Shown piece after piece: positions 55,601-64,000 of a DNA stretch of 64,000 nt. A program made the position numbers and the translations under genes. The stretch comes from Theileria orientalis strain Shintoku (lineage: Eukaryota; Apicomplexa; Aconoidasida; Piroplasmida; Theileriidae), in the NCBI RefSeq assembly GCF_000740895.1, contig NC_025263.1, positions 1,550,001 through 1,614,000 of the forward strand, read 5' to 3'. The notes under the pieces were generated by a model. It had not been told where the DNA came from and searched no databases. It saw nothing but the letters and a program-made list of their open reading frames with translations. Positions within the stretch are counted from its first letter, which is position 1. The number at the start of each line of letters is the position of its first letter.

Positions 55601-56769
55601 TCTTACCCACTCCCGGGTCTCCCAGCAGAACTGGGTTATTCTTAGTTCTTCTGCTCAGGATCTCTATAGTTCTCCTGATCTCGTTGTCTCTTCCTATCAC
55701 TGGGTCCAGCTTCCCACTTCTGGCCATTGCAGTTAAATCCTTACTATATTTACTCAGTTGCTTAAAACTCTGCAGTTATAATTTATCCGAGGTTCAAAAA
55801 TTACCTGTTCTGGGTTCCTCGAGGTCACTTTCCTTTTCCCTCTCACTGTGTTGACCGCATTTCTCAACTTTTCAAAGGTGACCTTGTTCTTCGACAGCCA
55901 GGGTCTCGTGAACTTGGAGTCTTCTGCCGCCAATCCGAGCAGCAAGTGTTCGACACTTATGAAGTCGTCCTAATAGTTGTTAATACCACAGCTTCATTAT
56001 ACTCTAACTACGTAAACATAGAGTTGACTAGCTAGCGAGGTACCCCAAACTCCGATCTGTAGCGCTTTGAAATCGTCAATACGTTCTCCAAAATTCTTCC
56101 AAGGATCTTCCTGTCTCCGAATGAGCCAGACATTCTAATCTGTTTACGCAGATGGGCCTCAAGGTCCTTTTTCATCTGAGCCGTGTCAACCCCTGAAGTT
56201 TGCAGAATCTTATGCACTATCGAGTCCTCCTCTGAGTTTAACAGGGCGTATAGCAGCATATCTCCTTCAACGTAAGAGGAGTCGAATTGGTTCGCAATCT
56301 CTGTCAACGAGCTGATTGCTTCCCAGGCCTTGTCTGTGTAGTCCTCTGAGTTAAGGGTATGGCCTCCTCCCATCATTCTCAGTGAGAAATTGTGTTTAAT
56401 TCCATCTAGCTCCGACTCATCTTTAGGGTCATTTTCAAATTGTTGAGTGTTCAGGTCCAGAACTGGGTCGGAACTGGGTCCCAGCGTACACACTGCTAAT
56501 TCAGGCTGTTCAAGGGAATCATCGCTGTTCGAATCTTCAGAAAACAAATCGTCCAGAGTAAATATATTACTGCTGGATGTGGGATTCATTTTTAAACCGA
56601 AATCCCGCTTATTTTCATGGAAATTGGATGAATTTGACTTTAAATTGGCTTTATTATTAATGTCCACACCACCCAGCAACAGGTTAAATCTCCCCTCATT
56701 GGGATAACGGAAGGATTCTATACATTTTAATAAAACTAAAGAAAAGAAAAGATGCTTAAGTTTCAACAT
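52636..56769 (-). CDS. ClpB-type Hsp100 disaggregase, probably apicoplast
   Basis: Nine exons: 56044-56769, 55805-55970, 55496-55769, 55151-55419, 54897-55030, 54461-54719, 54169-54381, 53425-53909, 52636-53182. [19 protein letters not shown] is a signal sequence and the next 100 or so residues could be a transit region, fitting apicoplast ClpB. The Clp-N domain ([10 protein letters not shown]) comes next. Walker motifs are GDPGVGKTA and GPTGVGKTE; Walker B strands are IVMFIDEIH and IVLFDEI-EKAHP. The middle domain ([20 protein letters not shown]) between the two AAA modules is typical of ClpB rather than ClpC. ClpB refolds aggregated proteins with ATP. Start is the second Met-like position: the first upstream codon is TTG, the ATG is at 56769. 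Confidence 0.92.
53935..54130. repeat. Trinucleotide-rich stretch in ClpB intron
   Basis: Intron 53910-54168 is mostly imperfect triplets of the type TAC/TAT/TAG/TTG (for example tactgctactgctagtg). Simple-sequence expansion inside an intron; probably length-variable. Confidence 0.7.
54738..54888. repeat. 21-bp satellite in ClpB intron
   Basis: Five to six units of a 21-bp repeat (agaaatagtagtaacagtaac and close variants) fill most of intron 54720-54896. The intron length is a multiple of three and it has no in-frame stop. Confidence 0.85.
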
Positions 56770-57537
56770 TTTAAAAAACAAAGGAAAATATGATAAAATT
56801 TGATAAAGGATATGTGATTTGCGATATTAAAATGATTCCAAATTAATTCGGTGTAACCAAATTAACATAACAAAAGCGAGTTGTTTATAAAAACAAAACA
56901 TGAGATTAAAGAGTTAACATATACTTGAACTAAGGAGTTTGCAAAGTACCCTATCAGGATTCTTATGGTGAAGATACCAACTAAACTCATCTCTCACTTT
57001 TATTATTCCTCTTCTGTTATGTATTATGTAATTGTAAATTATTTGAGTTTGAAAGGTTCTGATTTTTATAGTTCAAAGATTTGGTATACTTCGATGGTGA
57101 AATCGAAAGAATTATTACACACTAATGTATCCGAATCGCAAATTTAAAATCACTGACTTTCATCAGTCTAACTTGCTTAAATTGTAATTTGTAGTGTGTT
57201 TCAATAGAATCTGACTGGAGTATACTATCATTTGACCATGATTTTAACATGAGGAATGTGTTAAGTAATATGGTTACCATTCACTATTTTTAAATTGTTT
57301 AAAATCCAAATTTTGTACTATATTTTGTGTTAAAACTAAAATTGTTTTTTTCAATTTGTGGAATTGTCTTTATAATATAATTAACGCTCTCATAATAATA
57401 TTTAACTTTAGTTTGTAAATTAGGTTTCATTTTCCTGCTGATAGCTTATAAACACAGGAACAACAACTGTAACTCACCAATTTAATACACAAAAAATTTA
57501 ACACACGTCTAGAGATTCAAATGACTAGTTCTTTAAA
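56770..57537. other. Divergent intergenic region
   Basis: 0.77 kb, AT-rich, between the starts of the ClpB and Ulp1-like genes, so it should hold both promoters. A short open frame at 56965-57147 is not convincing. Confidence 0.5.
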
Positions 57538-59069
57538 ATGGAGGTACCTAGTAAAACAAATATAATTTTTAGGTCGATTGTAAGAAATGTTATAAAAATA
57601 TAAGCTCTAAAGATGGATTGTGCTCAGAATGTAGACTAAATTCAGACGAATCGCAAGGTTTTTTTGGAAAATTCAGCCACCTGTACAACACTATCCTCGG
57701 ATTAGCCCTTAAACCCAATGAAAACATAAATAACTCGAGATTTGATGAAAATTTAAAGGAAAATAAAAGACACGATGGGTTTTTCCGCAGAATAAAAAGT
57801 TTTTATAGAAATGTGGGCGAAGATGAGCCCGAAGAGTCGGATCACAGCGAGTCCACGAACATCGTGGAAACAAATGACCAAAATGAGGAATCTGCGGACA
57901 GAGATTGGTATATTCCAAGCATAAACCGCAACATGTCAATTGTGAAAAGAGTCACATGGGCGGACCAGGGCGAAGAATCGAGCAGCAACCCTGTCGATGC
58001 TGGGCCTGCGCAAGGGTCCTATTATCCACTGGAAAGCGGAACCAAATGGGATAGGAGCTTGAGCAGAGAAGCGAACGATGCCGAACAAGAGATTATAAGC
58101 TCTATGTCGTCGCTGGGCCTGCGCAGGATGGGGAAGGAATTGAAAAAGATAAACAAGGAATTCTCCAAATCGATGCACCTAGCGGCCAGACTAAAGGAGA
58201 AGCTGACCAAAAAAGACCACAAGCCCTGCGAGTACGACTACCTGCCGAAGGAGGGAGAAGGAGACAATAACCTGTGGCGCTTGAAGCCGAAGGACGAGGA
58301 GGAGTACCAGAAGCTGCTCTTCTTCAGAGAGGCGCCGCTCAGGAAGTACGGCGCCGAAGAGCTGAGTAGATCGATGGAAAGAGCAATGAACAGCAGAGGC
58401 AGGATCGTGGAGAGGTTCGGAATAGAGATAAACAGAATAAACATCAAGTGCCTCTTCGATACAAACTGGCTCAACGACGAGGTCATCAACTTCTACATGT
58501 TTATGCTGCAGGAGCAGAGCGAGCGCGCGCGGGCGAAGCAGCGGCTGCCCTCCTGCTACTTCTTCAACACCTACTTCTTCCCGACGCTCTGCGGATACGG
58601 AGTGCAGGGGTTGCACTACGACTACAGGTCGGTGGCGCGCTGGACCAAGAGGAAAAAGGTGAACGTGTTCGAAAGGGACCTGCTGATAGTGCCAGTGCAC
58701 GTGAACGAGGTCCACTGGGCGCTGGGCGTCCTGGACATGAGGAGGGGCTCGCGGAGGATCATGATATTCGACTCGCTGGGGGGGAAGAACCCGCGCTGGT
58801 TCAGGACCATCAGGCGCTGGCTGATCGACGAGCACAAGGATAAGCTGAAGAGGCCGCTCGAGGAGATCGGCGACTGGAGGATTCCGATGAACTACACTGC
58901 GGAGCCGTACGCGCCCCGCCAAAACAACAATTACGACTGCGGAGTGTTCCTGTGCCAGTTCGCGAAGGGCATAACGTTCGCCACGGGGTTCGGCTTCGCC
59001 AAGGAGTCCTCGCAGTACCTGAGGAACTCGATGGTCCACGAAATACTCAGAGCCCAGGTGGAAGTGTAG
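57538..59069 (+). CDS. Ulp1/SENP-type SUMO protease with N-terminal CxxC-CxxC motif
   Basis: Exon 1 is only ATGGAG (57538-57543); after a 29-nt intron exon 2 runs 57573-59069, giving about 500 residues. The first residues contain VDCKKCYKN and GLCSECRLN, a CxxC-x10-CxxC zinc ribbon-like pair. The C-terminal peptidase C48 domain has LFDTNWLNDEVINFYM, HWALGVLDM (catalytic His), MIFDSLGG (Asp) and NNYDCGVFLCQF (Cys). It is the Ulp1 type, which matures or removes SUMO. The middle is acidic and Ser-rich. Without the two-codon exon, the first in-frame ATG is about 100 residues later, so the tiny exon is inferred from frame and from the intact Cys pattern. Confidence 0.85.
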
Positions 59070-59409
59070 GAGTTACGACGCAGCTGCCGCGGAGATGAGC
59101 GTCAGGTATCGGGAGTTTCGCCAGCAGGTGACTTGCGCTAAGTAGCGGAGTCTTGCTCTGCCGACATCGGCCACCGCCGACCGTTGCTGATGGCATTCCA
59201 CTCAAAGTGGAAAATGTCGATGAATTCGCAGACTCAGGTGAATTGGGAAACGTCTTGGAAAAAATTGCGTGAATGTGTAAGGAGAAACCCCTGGAATCTC
59301 TACATGAATTGCTCCCCATAAGGAATCCGTAGTCTCAGTGAAAGAGAAGGTTCCAGAACCTTCTCAAGCAAATTTAATGAGAAATGTATATTCATGCGGT
59401 AAATAATTG
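59070..59409. other. Intergenic region with GC-rich start
   Basis: 0.34 kb. The first 150 bp keep the GC-rich composition of the protease gene, perhaps its 3' UTR; the rest is the upstream region of the hydrolase gene. No gene seen. Confidence 0.45.
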
Positions 59410-62331
59410 ATGTTTCACGCCAAAGCGTACGCAATTCTGTGTGTAATAATAAAATGTGTAGAAGCCGGTGAGGGAGCCGGCTTGGCGGAAGGGCGGCATG
59501 AAGGCGGGCTCGAGAGAAGAAGGCTCGACTACACGCCCGTGGAAATAGACTTGGACGCGAAAGTGGACGAAAACGAGGTCGAGTACCTCAAGGTGAGGCC
59601 GTACGACATCGACATTCGCCACTACAACCTGAGGGAGGGCTACAGCCTCGCGAGGGTGAGTAAGTCCGAGCAGGAGATTTGGAACAACTACAGGGACCAG
59701 GAGTGTGCCAACGTGTCGGTCGCGTACCAGGCCGACGCGCCCCTCCTGATGTGCGTCAACTGCGTTAACAGCTCAGGCGGCGACGAGCACTACTACTTGG
59801 TGAACGAGAACGGCCGGTGGCTCGGCCTGAGGGACCGGTCGTTCTACGCGGTCTTCAACCGCTTCTTCCTCGAGACGACCGTCAGCAGGACCACGGACCT
59901 GAACTTGCAGGCTGAGCTGCGTGAGGACGACTTCTACGTCAACAGGTCCCCCGACTTCCCCTTCACGGTGGTCGTCCCCAACGTGTCACTGCTGGTCAAC
60001 CGCCTGTACAGCGGCAACGACCTGATTTGGGAGTCGCCGTCCACGAGGCTCCTCTACGTGTCCCTGTTCAAGAACGCCGAAAAGCCCCTCATCTGCCTCA
60101 TCACCAGCAGCCTCACGCTCTTCTTCGTCAACGAGGGCCGACGGTGGCGCGAAATTTCTGAGTCTGAGTACGCCTGCGTTCTCAGGGAGCTGGGGGTGGA
60201 CCTCGCCAGCTTCGACAACTCCGTGGGCCTGGACGTCAGCAGTCCAGACAGCGAGCGCTTCCTCGTCACCTCCTTCGGGTCCGACCTCGTGTACTTCCGC
60301 AAGTGCAGCCCTCGCCCGGGCCTGAGGCTGACGATCGTGCGCGACTCTCAGGCGCCCAGTCGCCACGGCCATGAGGCCGGCAACCTGGTGTGGTCCTCCC
60401 CCCCCTCGTCCTCCGACCACTGCGTCTACGTTGGAATCAACATCATGGATGGCGTGCCCTCTCTGATGAACCTGTATATCAAGAACCACCGCGGCGACCA
60501 CAGGGTTGAGTACTTCGTGCGCGTCCACGACGGCTCGTGGGCCTCTATCACCGAGTCTGAGTACTTCTACGTGATGGAAAACAATAAGATGCCCGCCGAG
60601 TCGCCGAAGCGCATAAACCCTGCTCTGCTGAGGAGCCACTTCAGGAACAAGCAGGGCCTGCTCATCCAGACCTACTGTTCAAGGGCCCAGAACACAGAGG
60701 ATCAGGGCCCCGAGGCCCCCAATGATCAGCCGGCCAACGGCGATGGTCCTCACACACACGCGCACAAGTCCAGGGGCGCCTTCATTCTCGTTCACGGAAA
60801 CCGCGAGTACTTCGTCTCCAACTTCCTCAACAGCGAGACGCTCTGGAACTTCAAGAACTTCGGCTATCCCGCATTCCCAACCATTAACGCGGTCAGCGAC
60901 TTCGAGCTCATGGGCTCCAAGAGGGCCGACGTCCTTGGCAAGTTCGACGAGCTGTTTTCGCCTAATCTTAGCAGGCCCTCCCACTCAGGTTCAAACGCCT
61001 TAAATAACCAGAATGTGCCCCCCAGCCTCGTTGAGACTCCGCTGGGCCTGCAGAGGTTCCACTACGAGTGCAGTCTAGTCGGCGCCCTCAATGAGATGGG
61101 CTTCGACGTCTACGGAATGGACATGCAGTCCTTCGGACTCTCCGAGTCTGTCTCAGGTTCCAGGTGCTACGTCGACAGGTTCGACGACCTCGTCGACGAC
61201 CTTCTCCAGTTCGTGGACATCGTCAAGCGCGGCAAGTTCTCCGACAAGGGCCAGTCCTGGTACCCCGACGTCTTCTCCATGGGCACTGAGCTCCTCAACG
61301 ACAACCTGTTCCTGCTGGGCTACTCCATGGGCGCCAACGTGGTCCTCCAGGCTGCCCAGAAGTTCAACAGAGACACTGAGGGCCCTTTCAACTTCGTGAA
61401 CGGAATCGTGTCGCTGTCTGGCATGATTGATATGGACAAGAACTTCTCCAACGTCTTCGACAAGACCTTTTCAATGATGGCTCTGAATGTTCTGAACGCC
61501 GTTGTTCCGCACGCCGAGACTAATAAAGGTTCATACGACGACTGGACTAAGAAGATGAGTGACTACCAAAAACTATGTGTAGGTCTTTGCTTTAAATATA
61601 CATTTAATCAGTTTCAAACACTTAGCTATCTTTTTAACTTATGACTAATAAAAATTCAGGACGGCTTCTACTTTAGCAAGAACTACTCCTTCAGAACAAT
61701 ACATGAGATGTTTAAGGCCACAAAAAATTTGAAGAGTGGAATGCGTTATTATCCTGGTAACATGCCAACTCTCTTTGTGCACTGCGAAAAGGATCCCGTA
61801 TGCTCAATTGAGGTAAGAATTATGTAGCCTCCACCGTGTATTAAGCTAGCTATTTACCTTTCATGTATGTAGTTATCCAACACTAATGATTAGCTAGCCC
61901 AAATACAGTTAATTAGCTTGATATAATAATGTATTCGTAACAATGGCACTCTAATACTAGTGCAATTGTCACTAATTATTACTTAGGGACCCAAAAAGAT
62001 TTATCACGAATACATCAAAAACAACCCTTACAGCGAGTTCATTGAGCTCAAGGGCAACTCACATGAAACCCCTAGCCCGCTGTTTATGTACAACTTTTTA
62101 AACGAACTTAGAGCGTGGATTGGCGTTGTGTCATCTCACAAACAACCAACTCCACCTAGGTCAGGACCTATCGGAAAGAGCTCGGTCTGGAACATGATAG
62201 AGATAGTTTTATATGTTTTAATTGGATCGGTCTTAAAGACGATCCTCATAGTACTTGTGCTCAAGTACAGGAAGAAGAAAAAGAGGAATGTAGAACGATT
62301 AGTCGACAACGTGGATTGCATTGTACATTAG
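59410..62331 (+). CDS. FAINT-like repeats fused to alpha/beta hydrolase with C-terminal anchor
   Basis: Exons 59410-61578, 61660-61812 and 61987-62331, about 888 residues. A signal peptide (MFHAKAYAILCVIIKCVEAG) is followed by three diverged repeats (about residues 30-400). Each ends in a strand and WxxI/WxxL motif (YYLVNENGRWLGL, LFFVNEGRRWREIS, YFVRVHDGSWASIT) and has an IW or VW-S core, as in Theileria FAINT (DUF529) domains. The hydrolase part has AFILVHG, FDVYGMDMQSFGLSE, the nucleophile elbow GYSMG (Ser639), CEKDPVCS (Asp768) and GNSHE (His800), like monoglyceride lipase or lysophospholipase. A hydrophobic segment (MIEIVLYVLIGSVLKTILIVLVL) with a KKKKKR-like tail ends the protein. Likely a surface or secretory-membrane lipase; substrate unknown. 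Confidence 0.72.
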
Positions 62332-62391
62332 CCATGTAAAATAATAAATGACGTTTCGTCACAGGCTTTAATATAGTAAAATTTGTACACT

Positions 62392-62502
62392 GGTATGGTT
62401 ATATATGTGTATGTTGGTATGGTTATGTGTGTATGTTAGTATGGTTATGTGTGTATGTTAGTATGGTTATGTGTGTATGTTAGTATGGTTATGTGTGTGT
62501 AT
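62392..62502 (+). repeat. 22-bp tandem repeat
   Basis: About five units of gtatggttatgtgtgtatgtta, the first slightly changed, between the hydrolase gene and the next minus-strand gene. Probable length-variable minisatellite. Confidence 0.85.
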
Positions 62503-62613
62503 TAAACAATGTAATACATTAGACTATTTTACAGAAGTTTGGACTGAACCAATGAAAATATTTTACAGCAATATATAACTGAAGTTATAATTAGGTCAAA
62601 AGAGTAGTGATGG

Positions 62614-64000
62614 CTATTGAACGCGTTTACACTGGTCTAATATTGAATCAAGGCTATCCTCATTGACGAGTGAATCGACTTTTCTGTTATGGAGTTCCAA
62701 ATCAAACAAACAGCTACGTAACAGAGCAAGCTTTTTATCCAGTTCATCAATGGACTTAGATAGAATAGAAGCTGAAGTAGCCACTTTAGAATCTACATTG
62801 CCTAAGGATGACCCTAACTTGTTGGATGAAGTTGAACCTGTGTTGCCAGAAATTAAAGCTAATTTGGCCGTAGTGGAGCCCAGCTTGCTCAAAAAGGGTA
62901 TGCTGTTTCTAGGTCCTGTACTTGACTTAGAGGCCAAATTAAACTTAAAATGCCCTAAAACCTTCTGAATCTCATCGACAAATGATTCAACAGATACCAG
63001 GGGAGGTAGAGCAGTGATCATGGGATCGTTGCCGTAAGGGACCAGTAAATGATATAGAAATCCGCCGGACTTAGACAACTCGGTCTTCAGTGACGGGTTT
63101 ATAGGCTCCCTGAAAGCGCCAATGTCGACAAGAACGACCTTCAAAGTGTTTCTAAAAGGTTACATTAGACTAAGTTGCCATAAGTACTTACGATAAGATT
63201 GCACTGATCTCGGACAGAAGTGCTCGATTCAGACTAAGTAAAAGTGGATTCGTAAGATGTTGGTCCTTTTTATAGTAAAAAATGAGGACAGGAACCTTAG
63301 AGTCGAGTAGATTTAAAAGTGATTTAGAGTTGGTCAACACAGACAGTTTAGGGTTAGGACCATGATCCCTTATTGGTCTGTATTGGTGTTAGCAAGTTGG
63401 TTATATTGGTGTTAGTGTGTTAATTAACTAAGTGATAGGGAATTGATAATTGAGTAAGTAGCTAAGTGACAGGTAATATTGGTATTGATTAAACTAGGTT
63501 AGACGCTCACTATATCAGATGAACATACGTCGGTTGCGATGAAGGATCCTTGCGATTATTGCTGATGAAAATAAACAAACTAAGGGGAAAACAAAGCAGA
63601 AATATGACAGATAAAACAGATAAGCCTAAGATAATAATTTGATTATTGTAATGCGATGAAAACAAGGAGTAATTAATGAATAATTGGTGGCTAACTAATG
63701 ATAAAAAAAGTACCAGAAGAGAGCTTTTGATAAAAGGATTCCCCTGGAGTCAAGCGGGTGGGATGGACAAAAAAGGAATCTGAGTCTCTGTCGATAGAGT
63801 AACGGTGAAGGTTGCTGTTGGTGGTTCGTAGAGTGAGGTCATCAGTATCGTCATTCTTTGTCAGCCTGTGCGCATCTGCCAAATCAAGTTTGCGAAGGAA
63901 GTCTGAGGGTTTCAGATCATTTTTAGAAGAAAAGGGCCTTAAATGGTGGTGTATTGACCCTTTATCTAAAAAGGAAATTGGCCTTCCTCCCAAGGTAAGA
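62614..64000 (-). CDS. Unrecognised gene, 3' part only
   Basis: At least four exons on the minus strand, entering from beyond 64000: about 63710-64000, a short exon near 63540-63575, about 63190-63370, and 62614-63160. Reading gives a Ser/Asp-rich basic part (HRLTKNDDTDDLTL, YSIDRDSDSFFVHPTR), then VPVLIFYYKKDQH, LNRALLSEISAILS, LKVVLVDIGAF, a segment VSVESFVDEIQKVLG, and a helical, Ser-rich C-terminus (SIDELDKKLALLRSCLFDLELH) ending in VQ at 62614. The strand-helix-strand order with VPVLIFYYKK and KVVLVDIG is faintly thioredoxin-like but lacks a CxxC. I do not assign a function. The second and third exon edges are approximate. Confidence 0.45.

Noticed and set aside
56965..57147. 60-codon frame upstream of the SUMO protease
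   Set aside because: Short, AT-rich, not extended by plausible splicing, and without features.
58191..59039. 282-codon frame opposite the SUMO protease
   Set aside because: Antisense shadow of the GC-rich peptidase domain, with no recognisable domain of its own.
59986..60639. 217-codon frame opposite the hydrolase gene
   Set aside because: Antisense shadow of a GC-rich exon; low-complexity Arg/Val/Ala composition.
1..64000. tRNA, rRNA, CRISPR or insertion sequences
   Set aside because: I looked for cloverleaf-like blocks, regular spacer arrays and transposase frames and saw none. Absence by eye is weak evidence; tRNAscan-SE and Rfam searches would decide.

Overview
The window looks like nuclear DNA of an apicomplexan piroplasm, most likely a Theileria species. 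Genes are packed on both strands, often less than 100 bp apart, and are split by short introns (about 30-60 nt is typical). Apicomplexan families present include an ApiAP2 factor, a CPW-WPC protein, SF-assemblin, a ClpB with a leader that fits apicoplast targeting, and a secreted protein with repeats resembling Theileria FAINT domains. Species assignment is inference.

Layout: (1) 1-9240, a head-to-tail array of eight three-exon genes of the hemolysin III/PAQR-like seven-helix membrane family, one with a nonsense codon in the conserved histidine motif. (2) 9262-14834, a Cys-rich protein with Val/Pro repeats (-), then on + a helical-repeat protein with a presequence-like N-terminus, a WD40 protein and a NAP/SET histone chaperone. 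(3) 14835-23943, three copies of a small secreted-protein gene with almost identical flanks, interleaved with WDR83/MORG1 and SF-assemblin genes. This block is a tandem duplication in which one copy kept WDR83 and the other kept SF-assemblin. (4) 23944-27063, a 3.1-kb acidic, repeat-bearing open frame with no usable ATG at its 5' end.

(5) 27144-42011, housekeeping genes: ethanolamine-phosphate cytidylyltransferase (-), a LENG1/CIR-N-like protein, a large helical protein with a Gln-rich insert, a POTRA/Omp85 (Toc75-like) candidate, a CPW-WPC protein (-), and splicing factor SF3B3. (6) 42012-47843, gene-poor DNA with a small Ser-rich ORF, RanBP1 with an unusual N-terminal extension, NHP2 (-) and a monothiol-type glutaredoxin with an altered active site. 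(7) 47844-52160, an ApiAP2 protein with a Cys-Asp-His-rich region. (8) 52636-56769, a nine-exon ClpB (-). (9) 57538-62331, a Ulp1-type SUMO protease with an N-terminal CxxC-CxxC motif, then a secreted protein joining FAINT-like repeats to an alpha/beta hydrolase and a C-terminal membrane anchor. (10) 62614-64000, the 3' part of an unrecognised gene (-) running off the window.

The most unusual items are the hemolysin III-like array, the reciprocal loss in the WDR83/SF-assemblin duplication, the triplicated secreted gene with a palindrome at a fixed distance from each ATG, the FAINT-like/hydrolase fusion, and a ClpB intron that is open in frame and would encode a poly-Leu/Phe segment if retained. 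Exon boundaries were read by eye from GT/AG sites and frame continuity; no alignments or searches were run.
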